From: Microcaldota archaeon
GTDB lineage: Archaea; Micrarchaeota; Micrarchaeia; Micrarchaeales; Micrarchaeaceae
Reading direction: 5' to 3'
NCBI GenBank assembly: GCA_027365215.1
Contig: DAHXNT010000029.1
Location: forward strand, 1 to 7,125
DNA: 7,125 nucleotides
Notes under the pieces: generated by a model
The model's database searches: none
The model's input: the letters and a program-made list of their open reading frames with translations, nothing else
Told to the model about the DNA's origin: nothing
Program-made: the position numbers and the translations under genes
Shown: positions 1-6,477 of the stretch, one piece after another
Numbering within the stretch: position 1 is the stretch's first letter
How the letters are laid out: the number at the start of each line of letters is the position of its first letter

Positions 1-3000
1 TTCTCTATCTCCTCACGTATCAGGGCAAGCCTCTGCCTGATGTAGGGCTCAAGCTCGTACCTGTCAGCCAGGTCCGTCGCCATGACGAGATACTTTTCTA
101 TCCCGCCCTTTGAGATGGTAAGCACCAGCTTGCCCCTGCATCTCGGGCATACACCAAGCAGCGGCACCCTCCTGTACTTCGCGTTGCAGGCAATGCACCT
201 GAACGTCTGCTTCGAGAACGAATGGAGGTTGCCGATAAGGTCTGGTATGAAGTGGCTCATGATCAGCCTCTTCGCCGAGTCCGCCTTGTCTATGCTCTCC
301 AGCTTGTCCATCAGCCTGAACTGGGCTTCAACCTTCTCCTGCATGGTCTTCAGCTTAGTGTAGACGCTCTGCTTCGGGGAGTCCGCGACGGCCCTGGACG
401 AGCTCGAATGCGTGAACATCAGGCCGTCGAAGATCGTGGGACTCTTCAGCCTGTTTCCTACTATCTCGACCTTTATCTCAGGAGGAGCGAGCCCCGCGAA
501 CGTGTCGTCGTAGAACTTCAGGCCGTAGCTGCTGACTGTCTCCATCTCGTGCACCTCGTCGTCGACCTCCTCAGGGTGCACCTTAACGCTGAGTATTAGC
601 GGCGCGTCCATTGTGCCGCCGACGGTGGTCGGCAGGTACCTCTTCGAGAAGTTTATCAGCGCGTCCAGGAGAAGCATCATCGTGTCCTCGTCGCCGTCGC
701 AGTTCCTCCTTCTCGCGGATATCGTATACGGGTGTGCAAACCCGACCTTCGCCTCCGTGAAGCCTATGATCCTGCCGAGCACTCCCGCAGAGGTGTGCGG
801 CGATAGGGTGACAACCAGCTGGCCGATCAGGCCGTCCCTGCCGCTTATCCCGTAGTATGGCTCTAGCTTGTAGTAATCAACGAGCAGCTGATCTATGAAA
901 TTCGCCACCCTAACCATGTATTCGCCACCCCTGGAGTTTATTATCACGTCCTGGTGCCTCATCTCCACCAACTGGTCGCCGCTGACGAGATCCTTGCCAT
1001 ATATGTCCTTATCGTATCCGAGCTCCCTCGCCTTCTCGATGCTTATGCCTATCTCCTCAGGATAGAAGTGTGTTATGGGCGCGTCGGTCGCATCGAACCT
1101 CGCCGTTCCGTCCTTGAATATGTAGACGCCGTTTCTGCTCCTCAGTATGCCCTTCTCTATCGGCTCCGCAATCCTGTCGCTGCTCATGAGCCCCTTTACT
1201 CCCTTGAGCATCTTCGGTATGCCGGAGATTCCGCCGATGCTGGCGACCGCATCGTTTATCATGGATATTAGGTCGAGGCCCTGAGTCGCGCTGCCCTCGG
1301 TCTCGCCGCCGCAGCTCGGGCATACGCGCTCCATGCTCGTCTTGCCGCATCTCTTGCACACCCTCTCTATCACTCCCCGCACTCCGTGCTCCTTGCAGTA
1401 CGGGTATATCATAATCTCCTTGCCGACGGGGCACCTGTACCTTACCACCTCCACGCTTATCCTGTTGTCGCCGAACTTCTTCGTCGCCATGACATAGGCC
1501 TTGTAAAGGTTCCTCTCCTTGCCGCCGTACTCCCCTATCGGGAACAGCAGGTTAGGCGCCGGCTTCATCAGCCTCTCCTTCGCCTTCTCTGGCCTTCCTA
1601 TCCTTCCGCCTAGCCTCGTCGCCCTCTTCATCACTGTGAACGGTGAATGCGAATTTATGCCTTCGAGAGGCGCCTGCTCATCCGTATATGAGTCTGCTAT
1701 GCTTCTCTTCAGAAATATCCTGCCGTCCTTGTCCGCGAAGCCCATTGACATGAGCAGCGCCTGCGCGTCGCTCCCCCTTATCGTTATCGTCGTGCCGTCG
1801 TCATAATGCGGTATGCACAGCTTCTCTATGGGATCCCTGAGGAATTCTATATTGTCCTTTATCTTCAGCTCCCTGACTGCGAACGCGTCGGTTGAGTTGA
1901 CCTCCGATTTCGCGATCGCGCGCGCGAGCTCCCTCAACTCGGTGCTGTCTAGGTCGAAATAGTCGTAGATGTACATCGGATGCATGGGCACCCCGTACTT
2001 CGCCGAAAGATCGAACGCCTCCTTGAAGTTCAGGGGTTCCGGCATGTCTCCCTCATAGCCCTTGCCCTTTAGCTGTTCGTACCAATATTCCTCGACATAG
2101 CTGGTAGGCAGTATCGGCGTGTTGGTCTTCTTGAAGTCGCCGTACGTGACCAGCATGTCCCCGACAGAAAGTATCTTCGTTACAAGGCTCCTTACCTCGC
2201 TCGCCTTCTCCGCGCTGTTCACCCTGAACGCCTCGCCGTTGGACAGCTTTACGAAAGGCCCCTCTATGCTGTCCACGGGCATGGCTATGCAGCCCTTGCC
2301 GGGGTTCTCGACCTTTACCTGCGTGCCTGACGCGATGAACTCGTCGAGTATTATCATCGTCGCCGGGCTGAATCCCTTAGCGGCTATTCCGGTGAGCCTC
2401 GACCTGCCATACCTCAGGCGGAACGCGCCCCTCGCATCCGGATACGACAGTATTGGCCTTCCGCCCACGAGGTCCTGGAGGAACACGCTGCTCTTCTTGT
2501 CGGCGATCTTGTCCGCGCTGGGTTCCTGCGGCTTGCTCACCTTTATTATGTTGTTTAGCCAGCTCCAGTCGAGCCCTGCGGCCTTCGTGTACTTGAGCAC
2601 GTTCTTGGCCTTCTGCGCTATGCCCTCGCACATCACCAGGCCGAGCGCGCCCCTTATCTTGTTCGGTATCATCTCCTCCTTGCCTTCCGCGTCGAGCCTC
2701 TTGACATTCCTGTGCACGCCCATCTCTACGTCGTGGGTCGCCAGTCCGTCTATGCACACTGGGCAGTTCTCCAGTATGACGCGAAGGTCTTCGTCCTTCG
2801 GCCTGTACTGAAGGTTCGTCACCCTCGAGTCGTAGATGTCTATCTCCTCCAAGTATCTCTCTATCTCGGCCTGCTGCGGCTTGTAGCTGTCGACTCCTAG
2901 AATCTGCCTTCCGAGATCCGCGAGGCCCACGGAGAGCGCCGCGGACGTGCCTCCCGCTCCCCTTATCGGCCCCGCATACATCACTGCGGCATACGTGGAA

Positions 3001-3386
3001 CCGTCGGGATTCTTGTGCAGCTTGACGCCCTGCACCCCTTCGGTCGGTGCCACCAGCACCCCATCGGTGAGCACCGCCAGGCCCGCCCTTAATGCGAGGG
3101 TCAGCTGCTCCTCTATGCTGTTCCTCTTGAATTTCGGATTAGTGCACAGGTCCCTCACTATGTCGAACGCGAGGGTTCTTGTGGACTGGCCGTTCGACTT
3201 GCTTCTTATCAAGTCGGCCAATCCTTCGGCGTTGAGTATTCCCTCCACTCTTGACGCAAGGTCCGGCGCAGGCTTTATCTCGACGAACGTCTCCGGATCG
3301 AAACCGCGATTGCGCGCGCTCGTCGCTATCGCATACGCTTCCTCAAAATCCTTGGAGAGCGCGTCGAAGTACGAGTTTATTTCCAT
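1..3386 (-). CDS. polC: DNA polymerase D large subunit DP2 (C-terminus cut by window edge)
   Basis: Catalytic subunit of the archaeal replicative polymerase PolD, which extends primers as a DP1-DP2 complex on the chromosome. 1128 codons are visible in one open frame, and my reading found no internal stop. Family landmarks in order: the N-terminal block with YFDAL and FDPETFVEIKPAPDLASRVE; AGPIRGAGGT (138-147); C208-P-V-C211 after NLQYRP; GGRIGRPEKAKERLMKP (593-609); a Cys cluster C652, C664, C677, C680, C689, C692; the active-site motif NCDGDED with D897 and D899, equivalent to the Asp pair of the two-barrel (RNA-polymerase-like) catalytic site; and a second Cys cluster C1064, C1067, C1080, C1083 near the end. 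PolD inteins are known at the active-site motif; none is present here. Methanogen-sized DP2 proteins are about 1140 residues, so perhaps 15-30 residues, including the usual PCNA-binding tail, lie outside. The ATG is 4 bp after the DP1 stop and preceded by TGAT-N3, which supports this start. Identification is essentially certain; the symbol is one of several in use. Confidence 0.98.
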   Translation of the reverse strand, partial: MEINSYFDALSKDFEEAYAIATSARNRGFDPETFVEIKPAPDLASRVEGILNAEGLADLIRSKSNGQSTRTLAFDIVRDLCTNPKFKRNSIEEQLTLALRAGLAVLTDGVLVAPTEGVQGVKLHKNPDGSTYAAVMYAGPIRGAGGTSAALSVGLADLGRQILGVDSYKPQQAEIERYLEEIDIYDSRVTNLQYRPKDEDLRVILENCPVCIDGLATHDVEMGVHRNVKRLDAEGKEEMIPNKIRGALGLVMCEGIAQKAKNVLKYTKAAGLDWSWLNNIIKVSKPQEPSADKIADKKSSVFLQDLVGGRPILSYPDARGAFRLRYGRSRLTGIAAKGFSPATMIILDEFIASGTQVKVENPGKGCIAMPVDSIEGPFVKLSNGEAFRVNSAEKASEVRSLVTKILSVGDMLVTYGDFKKTNTPILPTSYVEEYWYEQLKGKGYEGDMPEPLNFKEAFDLSAKYGVPMHPMYIYDYFDLDSTELRELARAIAKSEVNSTDAFAVRELKIKDNIEFLRDPIEKLCIPHYDDGTTITIRGSDAQALLMSMGFADKDGRIFLKRSIADSYTDEQAPLEGINSHSPFTVMKRATRLGGRIGRPEKAKERLMKPAPNLLFPIGEYGGKERNLYKAYVMATKKFGDNRISVEVVRYRCPVGKEIMIYPYCKEHGVRGVIERVCKRCGKTSMERVCPSCGGETEGSATQGLDLISMINDAVASIGGISGIPKMLKGVKGLMSSDRIAEPIEKGILRSRNGVYIFKDGTARFDATDAPITHFYPEEIGISIEKARELGYDKDIYGKDLVSGDQLVEMRHQDVIINSRGGEYMVRVANFIDQLLVDYYKLEPYYGISGRDGLIGQLVVTLSPHTSAGVLGRIIGFTEAKVGFAHPYTISARRRNCDGDEDTMMLLLDALINFSKRYLPTTVGGTMDAPLILSVKVHPEEVDDEVHEMETVSSYGLKFYDDTFAGLAPPEIKVEIVGNRLKSPTIFDGLMFTHSSSSRAVADSPKQSVYTKLKTMQEKVEAQFRLMDKLESIDKADSAKRLIMSHFIPDLIGNLHSFSKQTFRCIACNAKYRRVPLLGVCPRCRGKLVLTISKGGIEKYLVMATDLADRYELEPYIRQRLALIREEIE

Positions 3387-3396
3387 CGAATCAGCC
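3384..3396 (-). promoter_or_regulatory. DP1 stop / DP2 start junction with embedded ribosome-binding motif
   Basis: Minus-strand sequence GGCTGATTCGATG. As at the previous junction, the DP1 stop TGA forms the core of a TGAT motif 3 bases before the DP2 ATG. This should couple synthesis of the two PolD subunits. No longer purine-rich motif lies further upstream, so the junction itself is the best candidate initiation signal. Confidence 0.6.
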
Positions 3397-4911
3397 GTTG
3401 AAGTCAATGTTCACGTAGCTGCCTTTCTTGGCATCGTATACGGGCATCACGCATGGCGTGGGCATGTGCCCGAGCTTTATCTGATAATCTGTCCTCGCCT
3501 GCCATGTGCCGCTGTTCACGACATCCACGCCGTGGTAGTTCGTTATGCCATTCTTGTGCAGGTGCCCCATGTGGAGTATGTCGGGTATGGTGTCTATCAC
3601 AAGTGTGTCGTTCCTGCTCGGCACTATTATGTTGCCGCCGTATATCGGCGATAGGTGCCTCCTCTTAAGCGTCTCGACCATCGCTTTCTCCGGTGCCGCA
3701 TAGCTCATGCCCGGCACCGCGCTTATTATGGAATCCAGGGACGTGCCGTGATAGGCGAGCACCTTTATCCCGTGCAGGGTCAGGTAGCTCGGATTCGGGA
3801 CGAAGTGTATGTTGTCCTTCTTGAAATCCTTCATTATATCGTTGCCAAGGGCCGGCTGCGGCTCGGCGGCCTGAACCGCGTCGTGGTTGCCCGGCAGAGC
3901 AAACACCTGTATGTAATCAGGTATGTCCTCAAGCAATTCGGCGAGCCTCTTGTACTGCATGTAGACATCGAGTATCGAGAGGTCGCGGTCCTGTCCTGGG
4001 TAGACGCCTATCCCGTCGGCGACGTCCCCTGCTATCACCATGTACTTTACCTTACCGGCCAGGCCCTTCGGTCCGATATCAGCGTTGCCGTTGAGCCACT
4101 CGACCATCTTCGAGAAGTTCTTCTCCATGAACCTTTTGCTTCCCACATGGATGTCTGACACGAACGCGATGGCGAGGTCTTCATCGATCGTCTTCCTATC
4201 CCTGAGCGGTACGTTCGGGAATATGAGCTCGTTGGCTATGACGAACGGTCCTGATATCCTTCCCTTGACCGCTATGACCTCGTCGTTTATTATCTCTCCC
4301 GCAAGGCCGAACAGCGACCTCGCCTTCTCGGAGGTCGCGTTCATGAATATTACTTTGGCGTCTGCCGTCTCGTCCTCTATGAGGGCCATTATGTTTCCGT
4401 TCTTCGTAGTTATCTTGTTGCTGACTATGCCGCATATAGTTACCTCTCGCCCGTTGGTGTACGACCTTATCGCTTCGAGGTTGGGCGACATGCCGCTCGC
4501 CGCGCTGTGCGTGCTTATGAACGGCTTTATCTTGTCCAGCCTGCTCCTAAAATACGCGACGAAGTCGCTGACGCTGCCCTCGGTCCTCAATCCGTCGTTC
4601 TGCTGCTTTCCGTTGCCTATGCTGTACCTCGCCTCAACTTCTGCAGCCGCCGGCCTGAATCCTGCCTTCGCCTTTATCTCGAGAGGCACTGGCGCCTTGT
4701 CTATCTTCAGCTCCTCGACTATCCCCCTGATGACGGTCGCGTCGACTATCTGCACCGATTCAGGATTAGGGTATTTCTCCACGAGCTTGCCGGATATCAG
4801 GTCTATGTCTATGCCTTCGAGAAGCAGATTGTCCACATCTGATGATAGCAGAATTCCCTTTCCCTCAAGCTTCTTGGCCAGGTTTCCAACAGCATTTGTG
4901 CCGTCAGCCAT
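3391..4911 (-). CDS. polB: DNA polymerase D small subunit DP1, proofreading exonuclease
   Basis: Small subunit of PolD: a Mre11-like 3'-5' exonuclease that also binds DP2. 506 residues, shorter than the roughly 610-residue Pyrococcus form, mainly because the linker after the N-terminal domain is short. Residues 1-75 form the N-terminal helical domain; about 105-240 hold the OB fold (VTICGIVSNKI, ALIEDETADAKVIFM); 245-506 is the calcineurin-like phosphoesterase domain. All metal and catalytic motifs are visible: SDIHVG (D253, H255), GDVADG (D296, D299), GNHD (341-344), H388 in AYHGT, and GHLH (H450, H452). Eukaryotic polymerase B subunits have lost these residues, so this copy should be an active nuclease. 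The ATG follows the UPF0147 stop by 4 bp and the gene's TGA precedes DP2 by 4 bp, giving a tight operon in which the two partner subunits are translated in sequence. Nothing is broken or missing. Confidence 0.98.
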   Translation of the reverse strand: MADGTNAVGNLAKKLEGKGILLSSDVDNLLLEGIDIDLISGKLVEKYPNPESVQIVDATVIRGIVEELKIDKAPVPLEIKAKAGFRPAAAEVEARYSIGNGKQQNDGLRTEGSVSDFVAYFRSRLDKIKPFISTHSAASGMSPNLEAIRSYTNGREVTICGIVSNKITTKNGNIMALIEDETADAKVIFMNATSEKARSLFGLAGEIINDEVIAVKGRISGPFVIANELIFPNVPLRDRKTIDEDLAIAFVSDIHVGSKRFMEKNFSKMVEWLNGNADIGPKGLAGKVKYMVIAGDVADGIGVYPGQDRDLSILDVYMQYKRLAELLEDIPDYIQVFALPGNHDAVQAAEPQPALGNDIMKDFKKDNIHFVPNPSYLTLHGIKVLAYHGTSLDSIISAVPGMSYAAPEKAMVETLKRRHLSPIYGGNIIVPSRNDTLVIDTIPDILHMGHLHKNGITNYHGVDVVNSGTWQARTDYQIKLGHMPTPCVMPVYDAKKGSYVNIDFNG

Positions 4912-4922
4912 GTAATCAGTCC
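4909..4922 (-). promoter_or_regulatory. UPF0147 stop / DP1 start junction with embedded ribosome-binding motif
   Basis: Minus-strand sequence GGACTGATTACATG. The TGA stop of UPF0147 is itself part of the TGAT motif that precedes the DP1 ATG by 3 bases. This suggests that a ribosome terminating on UPF0147 can reinitiate on DP1. The stop and start positions are certain; the coupling is inferred. Confidence 0.6.
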
Positions 4923-5185
4923 GATTTGATCGATTCGAGCTGGCTGAGTATGCTCCATATCATGGTCCTCGCCTGCTGCGGAAGGTTGATGTCGTTGCTT
5001 ACCTCGTCCAGGTTGTATATGGCTGACGAGACCCTGACGACGTATTCATTTTTGGAGTTCAGCTCGTTCCTCGCCTGCGTTATGACGCTCCGCACGTTCT
5101 TCGGTACGCTCGTATCGTTTATCAGCATGTCCATCTGTTTCATTGCCTGCTCTATCGCAGCGTTTATCTCATCGTCACTCTTCAT
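4916..5185 (-). CDS. UPF0147 family protein
   Basis: Small acidic protein of 89 residues belonging to the archaeal family UPF0147, whose function is unknown to me. It is predicted all-helical and soluble, with no signal peptide or membrane segment. The family signature is visible as SAIYNLDEVSNDINLPQQAR followed by TMIW and SQLE at the C-terminus. Two stretches resemble each other: N23-D-T-S-V-P-K-N-V-R-S-V-I35 and N64-D-I-N-L-P-Q-Q-A-R-T-M-I76, both ND-x-x-(V/L)-P-x-x-(V/A)-R-x-x-I, 41 residues apart, which suggests a duplicated helical hairpin. The ATG is preceded by GGGTGAT with 3 bases between, the best ribosome-binding motif in the window. It is the first gene of a UPF0147-DP1-DP2 operon, so a role linked to PolD level or assembly is a reasonable inference, but only from context. 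Confidence 0.93.
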   Translation of the reverse strand: MKSDDEINAAIEQAMKQMDMLINDTSVPKNVRSVITQARNELNSKNEYVVRVSSAIYNLDEVSNDINLPQQARTMIWSILSQLESIKSD

Positions 5186-5188
5186 GCA

Positions 5189-5195
5189 ATCACCC
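5189..5195 (-). promoter_or_regulatory. Shine-Dalgarno motif for UPF0147
   Basis: GGGTGAT on the minus strand, ending 3 bases before the ATG at 5185. It matches the GGTGAT part of the archaeal anti-Shine-Dalgarno complement (AGGAGGTGAT). It fixes the start codon and gives the strongest ribosome-binding signal of the operon. Confidence 0.75.
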
Positions 5196-5228
5196 TGAAG
5201 CTAAAATTAGCACACTTCGCTATAATGA

Positions 5229-5251
5229 CACCTAAAACATATTTATAGGTG
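5229..5251. promoter_or_regulatory. Inverted repeat enclosing the PolD operon TATA box
   Basis: CACCTA (5229-5234) and TAGGTG (5246-5251) are perfect inverted repeats separated by 11 bp; 8 of 11 positions per half match if the dyad is extended inward. The TATA box lies between and overlaps the right half, so a dimeric regulator bound here would block or modulate TBP binding. The regulator is unknown. A chance 6-bp match cannot be excluded. Confidence 0.4.
5239..5247 (-). promoter_or_regulatory. TATA box of the UPF0147-DP1-DP2 operon
   Basis: TATAAATAT on the minus strand, in the 103-bp gap between Er-VIT1 and UPF0147. Archaeal transcription starts about 26 bases downstream of the box centre, which predicts a start near 5217 and a leader of about 32 bases carrying the GGGTGAT motif. 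The preceding bases (GCGCACC) are a poor TFB-recognition element, so strength is uncertain. The box lies inside an inverted repeat. Confidence 0.55.
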
Positions 5252-5266
5252 CGCTATGCCGAAGGC

Positions 5267-5271
5267 AAAAA
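5267..5271 (-). terminator. Weak oligo-T terminator candidate after Er-VIT1
   Basis: Five T on the minus strand, 17 bases past the Er-VIT1 stop. Archaeal termination relies on T runs, but five is short, and no hairpin precedes it on this strand. Some read-through from Er-VIT1 into the PolD operon is likely. Confidence 0.25.
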
Positions 5272-5288
5272 CGCGTCGCGGATAGTAG

Positions 5289-6245
5289 CTATGCGGATAT
5301 GGCGACTCCGAATACCGTCCTTACGATGAATCCTATGAGCGCTGTGGCAAATGCGGCGCCCAGCGAAACTACGAGCATCTCAAGGATTCTTTTCATTATG
5401 CCTGTATCGCTTATTATTGCCACCAAGGCCGAAGCTGCCGACAGCACTATTGCAACGAGTATCACGGCCTCTACTGTTCCCAGATAGCTGAACGAACCTA
5501 GTATGAATGGTGAAGTTGCAACTAGCGCCCCGATGAAATAGAAGATGCCTGTGTAATAAGCCTCATTGGAGGGCCTAGTCTTTGCCATGCTCATGCCATC
5601 GAGCGATTCTTCAACCACCTTCTCCGACTTCGAGGATATGTATGCCCCGGCAGCCATTGAGAGTGTACCGGACACGCCTACAATAATGCCGGTAATTGCC
5701 ACTGTGAAGGCGTTTGTCGCGATCATCGCAAGCCCCGCGACGACCGCAAGTATCTCCACCAGCCCATCGTTTAGCCCAAACACGATCGACCTGGTATAGT
5801 TCAGCACGGCCTCGTGCTTCTGGGTCTGCTGCATCAGTATGCGCTCGTGTCCCTCCTCCTCCTTCACTATGCGCTCTATCTTATCAAGGGTGGACCTGCT
5901 GAACCCTCCGCCCTTCACCATGTTCTTGTAGTCTTCGAGCCCTGCTTTCTCATTCCTCTCAAGCATCTTAGTCACGAAGGCTATACCCAACGCCTTCCTT
6001 ACTATCACGTACAGGAACACCTTCAGCCTGAGGCCTGCTGACACCCTTATGCTGCTGATGTCACTGATACCAAGGAGCGAAGCCCAGAATTTTGCGTGCC
6101 TAAGCTCGGTGTCTCTGAGTTTCAGTATTAGCTTCTTCAGTTCCCTGTCGCTCTCGTGCCTGGCAGTACTGTCATAGAGCATGTAATCTGACAGTTCGTC
6201 CTCGAGGAACTCCCTCTCGACTTCACTTATGCCGCCGCCGCCCAT
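5289..6245 (-). CDS. Ferritin-like domain fused to VIT1/CCC1 transporter (Er-VIT1 / MbfA-type)
   Basis: Membrane protein of 318 residues handling iron or manganese. Residues 8-145 form a ferritin/rubrerythrin-like helical domain with candidate di-metal ligands E17 (in EDELSDYMLY), E47 and H50 (TELRH), a Glu near 96-99, and E130 and H133 (EEEGH). Residues 150-318 form the VIT1 domain, beginning with SIVFGLNDGLVEILAVVAGL and continuing with about five hydrophobic helices (roughly 153-175, 180-203, 230-250, 257-279, 288-314). VIT1 proteins move Fe(II) or Mn(II) across membranes; in bacterial relatives of this fusion (MbfA) the cytosolic ferritin-like domain is needed for iron export and peroxide resistance. 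Direction and metal here are inferred. The glycine-rich N-terminus (MGGGG) is unusual. No ribosome-binding motif precedes the ATG, and a weak TATA box places the transcript start only about 7 bases upstream, so it is probably near-leaderless. Two palindromes in the promoter suggest metal-responsive control. Confidence 0.92.
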   Translation of the reverse strand: MGGGGISEVEREFLEDELSDYMLYDSTARHESDRELKKLILKLRDTELRHAKFWASLLGISDISSIRVSAGLRLKVFLYVIVRKALGIAFVTKMLERNEKAGLEDYKNMVKGGGFSRSTLDKIERIVKEEEGHERILMQQTQKHEAVLNYTRSIVFGLNDGLVEILAVVAGLAMIATNAFTVAITGIIVGVSGTLSMAAGAYISSKSEKVVEESLDGMSMAKTRPSNEAYYTGIFYFIGALVATSPFILGSFSYLGTVEAVILVAIVLSAASALVAIISDTGIMKRILEMLVVSLGAAFATALIGFIVRTVFGVAISA

Positions 6246-6253
6246 TCTATCGC

Positions 6254-6273
6254 AATAATTGATGAGAATTATT
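6254..6273. promoter_or_regulatory. Operator candidate at the Er-VIT1 start site
   Basis: AATAATT (6254-6260) and AATTATT (6267-6273) are perfect 7-bp inverted repeats around a 6-bp spacer, GATGAG. The 20-bp, A/T-rich dyad lies between the presumed TATA box (6276-6282) and the ATG at 6245, where a bound repressor would block initiation. It loosely resembles Fur-type boxes (GATAAT/ATTATC halves). The repeat is seen directly; the regulator type is inference. Confidence 0.5.
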
Positions 6274-6275
6274 CC

Positions 6276-6282
6276 TTATTAA
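6276..6282 (-). promoter_or_regulatory. Weak TATA box of Er-VIT1
   Basis: TTAATAA on the minus strand, preceded by an A-rich stretch (CAAAAAG). Its centre near 6279 predicts a start near 6252, about 7 bases before the ATG, consistent with the missing ribosome-binding motif. It departs from the TTTATATA consensus, hence the low confidence. Confidence 0.35.
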
Positions 6283-6285
6283 CTT

Positions 6286-6298
6286 TTTGCGCCGCAAA
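6286..6298. repeat. Perfect 13-bp palindrome upstream of the Er-VIT1 promoter
   Basis: TTTGCG-C-CGCAAA, two perfect 6-bp arms around a single base. The loop is too short for an RNA hairpin, so if functional it is a DNA-binding site. It lies just upstream of the weak TATA box, where an activator or second regulator dimer could sit. Confidence 0.4.
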
Positions 6299-6301
6299 CG
6301 A

Positions 6302-6324
6302 CCGGCAGCAGGCATCCGGCAGCA
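6302..6324. repeat. Short direct repeat CCGGCAGCA
   Basis: CCGGCAGCA occurs at 6302-6310 and again at 6316-6324, a 14-bp period of two copies only. It may be a small slippage duplication upstream of the Er-VIT1 promoter; no function is evident. Confidence 0.4.
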
Positions 6325-6385
6325 AGCTGAAGGAGAAGCGCCTTAGCGGGTCATAACCAGTTTAGTTATAGCGACAGTAGGCTAC

Positions 6386-6463
6386 TCAGAAGATAAATCC
6401 AATTATGAAGAAGGGGTCCGTAGGCGTAAGCTTAGGGCTTTTGCTGAAGTCAGTAGTAGCCAT
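6386..6463 (-). CDS. Possible leaderless 25-residue protein (unrecognised)
   Basis: A short frame starting MATTDFSKSPKLTPTD and ending in a hydrophobic FFIIGFIF tail, then TGA. I do not recognise it. The main reason to list it is its promoter: a perfect TTTATATA on the minus strand is centred 27-28 bases upstream of the ATG, which predicts transcription starting at or within a base or two of the A of the ATG, as in archaeal leaderless mRNAs. Alternatives are a noncoding RNA from the same promoter, the start of a decayed membrane-protein gene (a +1 shift near the end would add the hydrophobic IYLLSSLLSL before a stop), or chance. It lies 140 bp upstream of Er-VIT1 on the same strand. Confidence 0.3.
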   Translation of the reverse strand: MATTDFSKSPKLTPTDPFFIIGFIF

Positions 6464-6477
6464 GTGATATATTATGG

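Noticed and set aside
1311..1433. DP2 Cys cluster considered as a sign of an intein or inserted domain
   Set aside because: The spacing and neighbouring conserved sequence fit the normal zinc-binding region of DP2; no intein N-terminal Cys block or C-terminal HN motif is present.
2119..4915. Long plus-strand open frames (for example 2119-2811, 2947-3654, 4040-4915) opposite DP2 and DP1
   Set aside because: They lie fully antisense to strongly conserved genes, have no recognisable family features, and arise because the minus-strand genes rarely use TTA, CTA and TCA codons.
5258..5271. GCC-GAA-GGC hairpin followed by A5 as an intrinsic terminator
   Set aside because: The stem is 3 bp, and on the minus strand the T run comes before the stem, so it is not a hairpin-plus-T terminator.
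6345..6404. Possible tRNA remnant (segments resembling GGGTCATAACC and a T-arm)
   Set aside because: I could not build an acceptor stem, D-arm and T-arm together on either strand, and the GTTCGANTC loop is missing.
6381..6466. Plus-strand tail (ending LLLKSVVAM then TGA) that resembles the degenerate C-terminal tails of TnpB proteins
   Set aside because: The open frame is only 28 codons and no RuvC or zinc-finger segment precedes it. Tail similarity alone is too weak, and the same bases are explained at least as well by the minus-strand micro-ORF.
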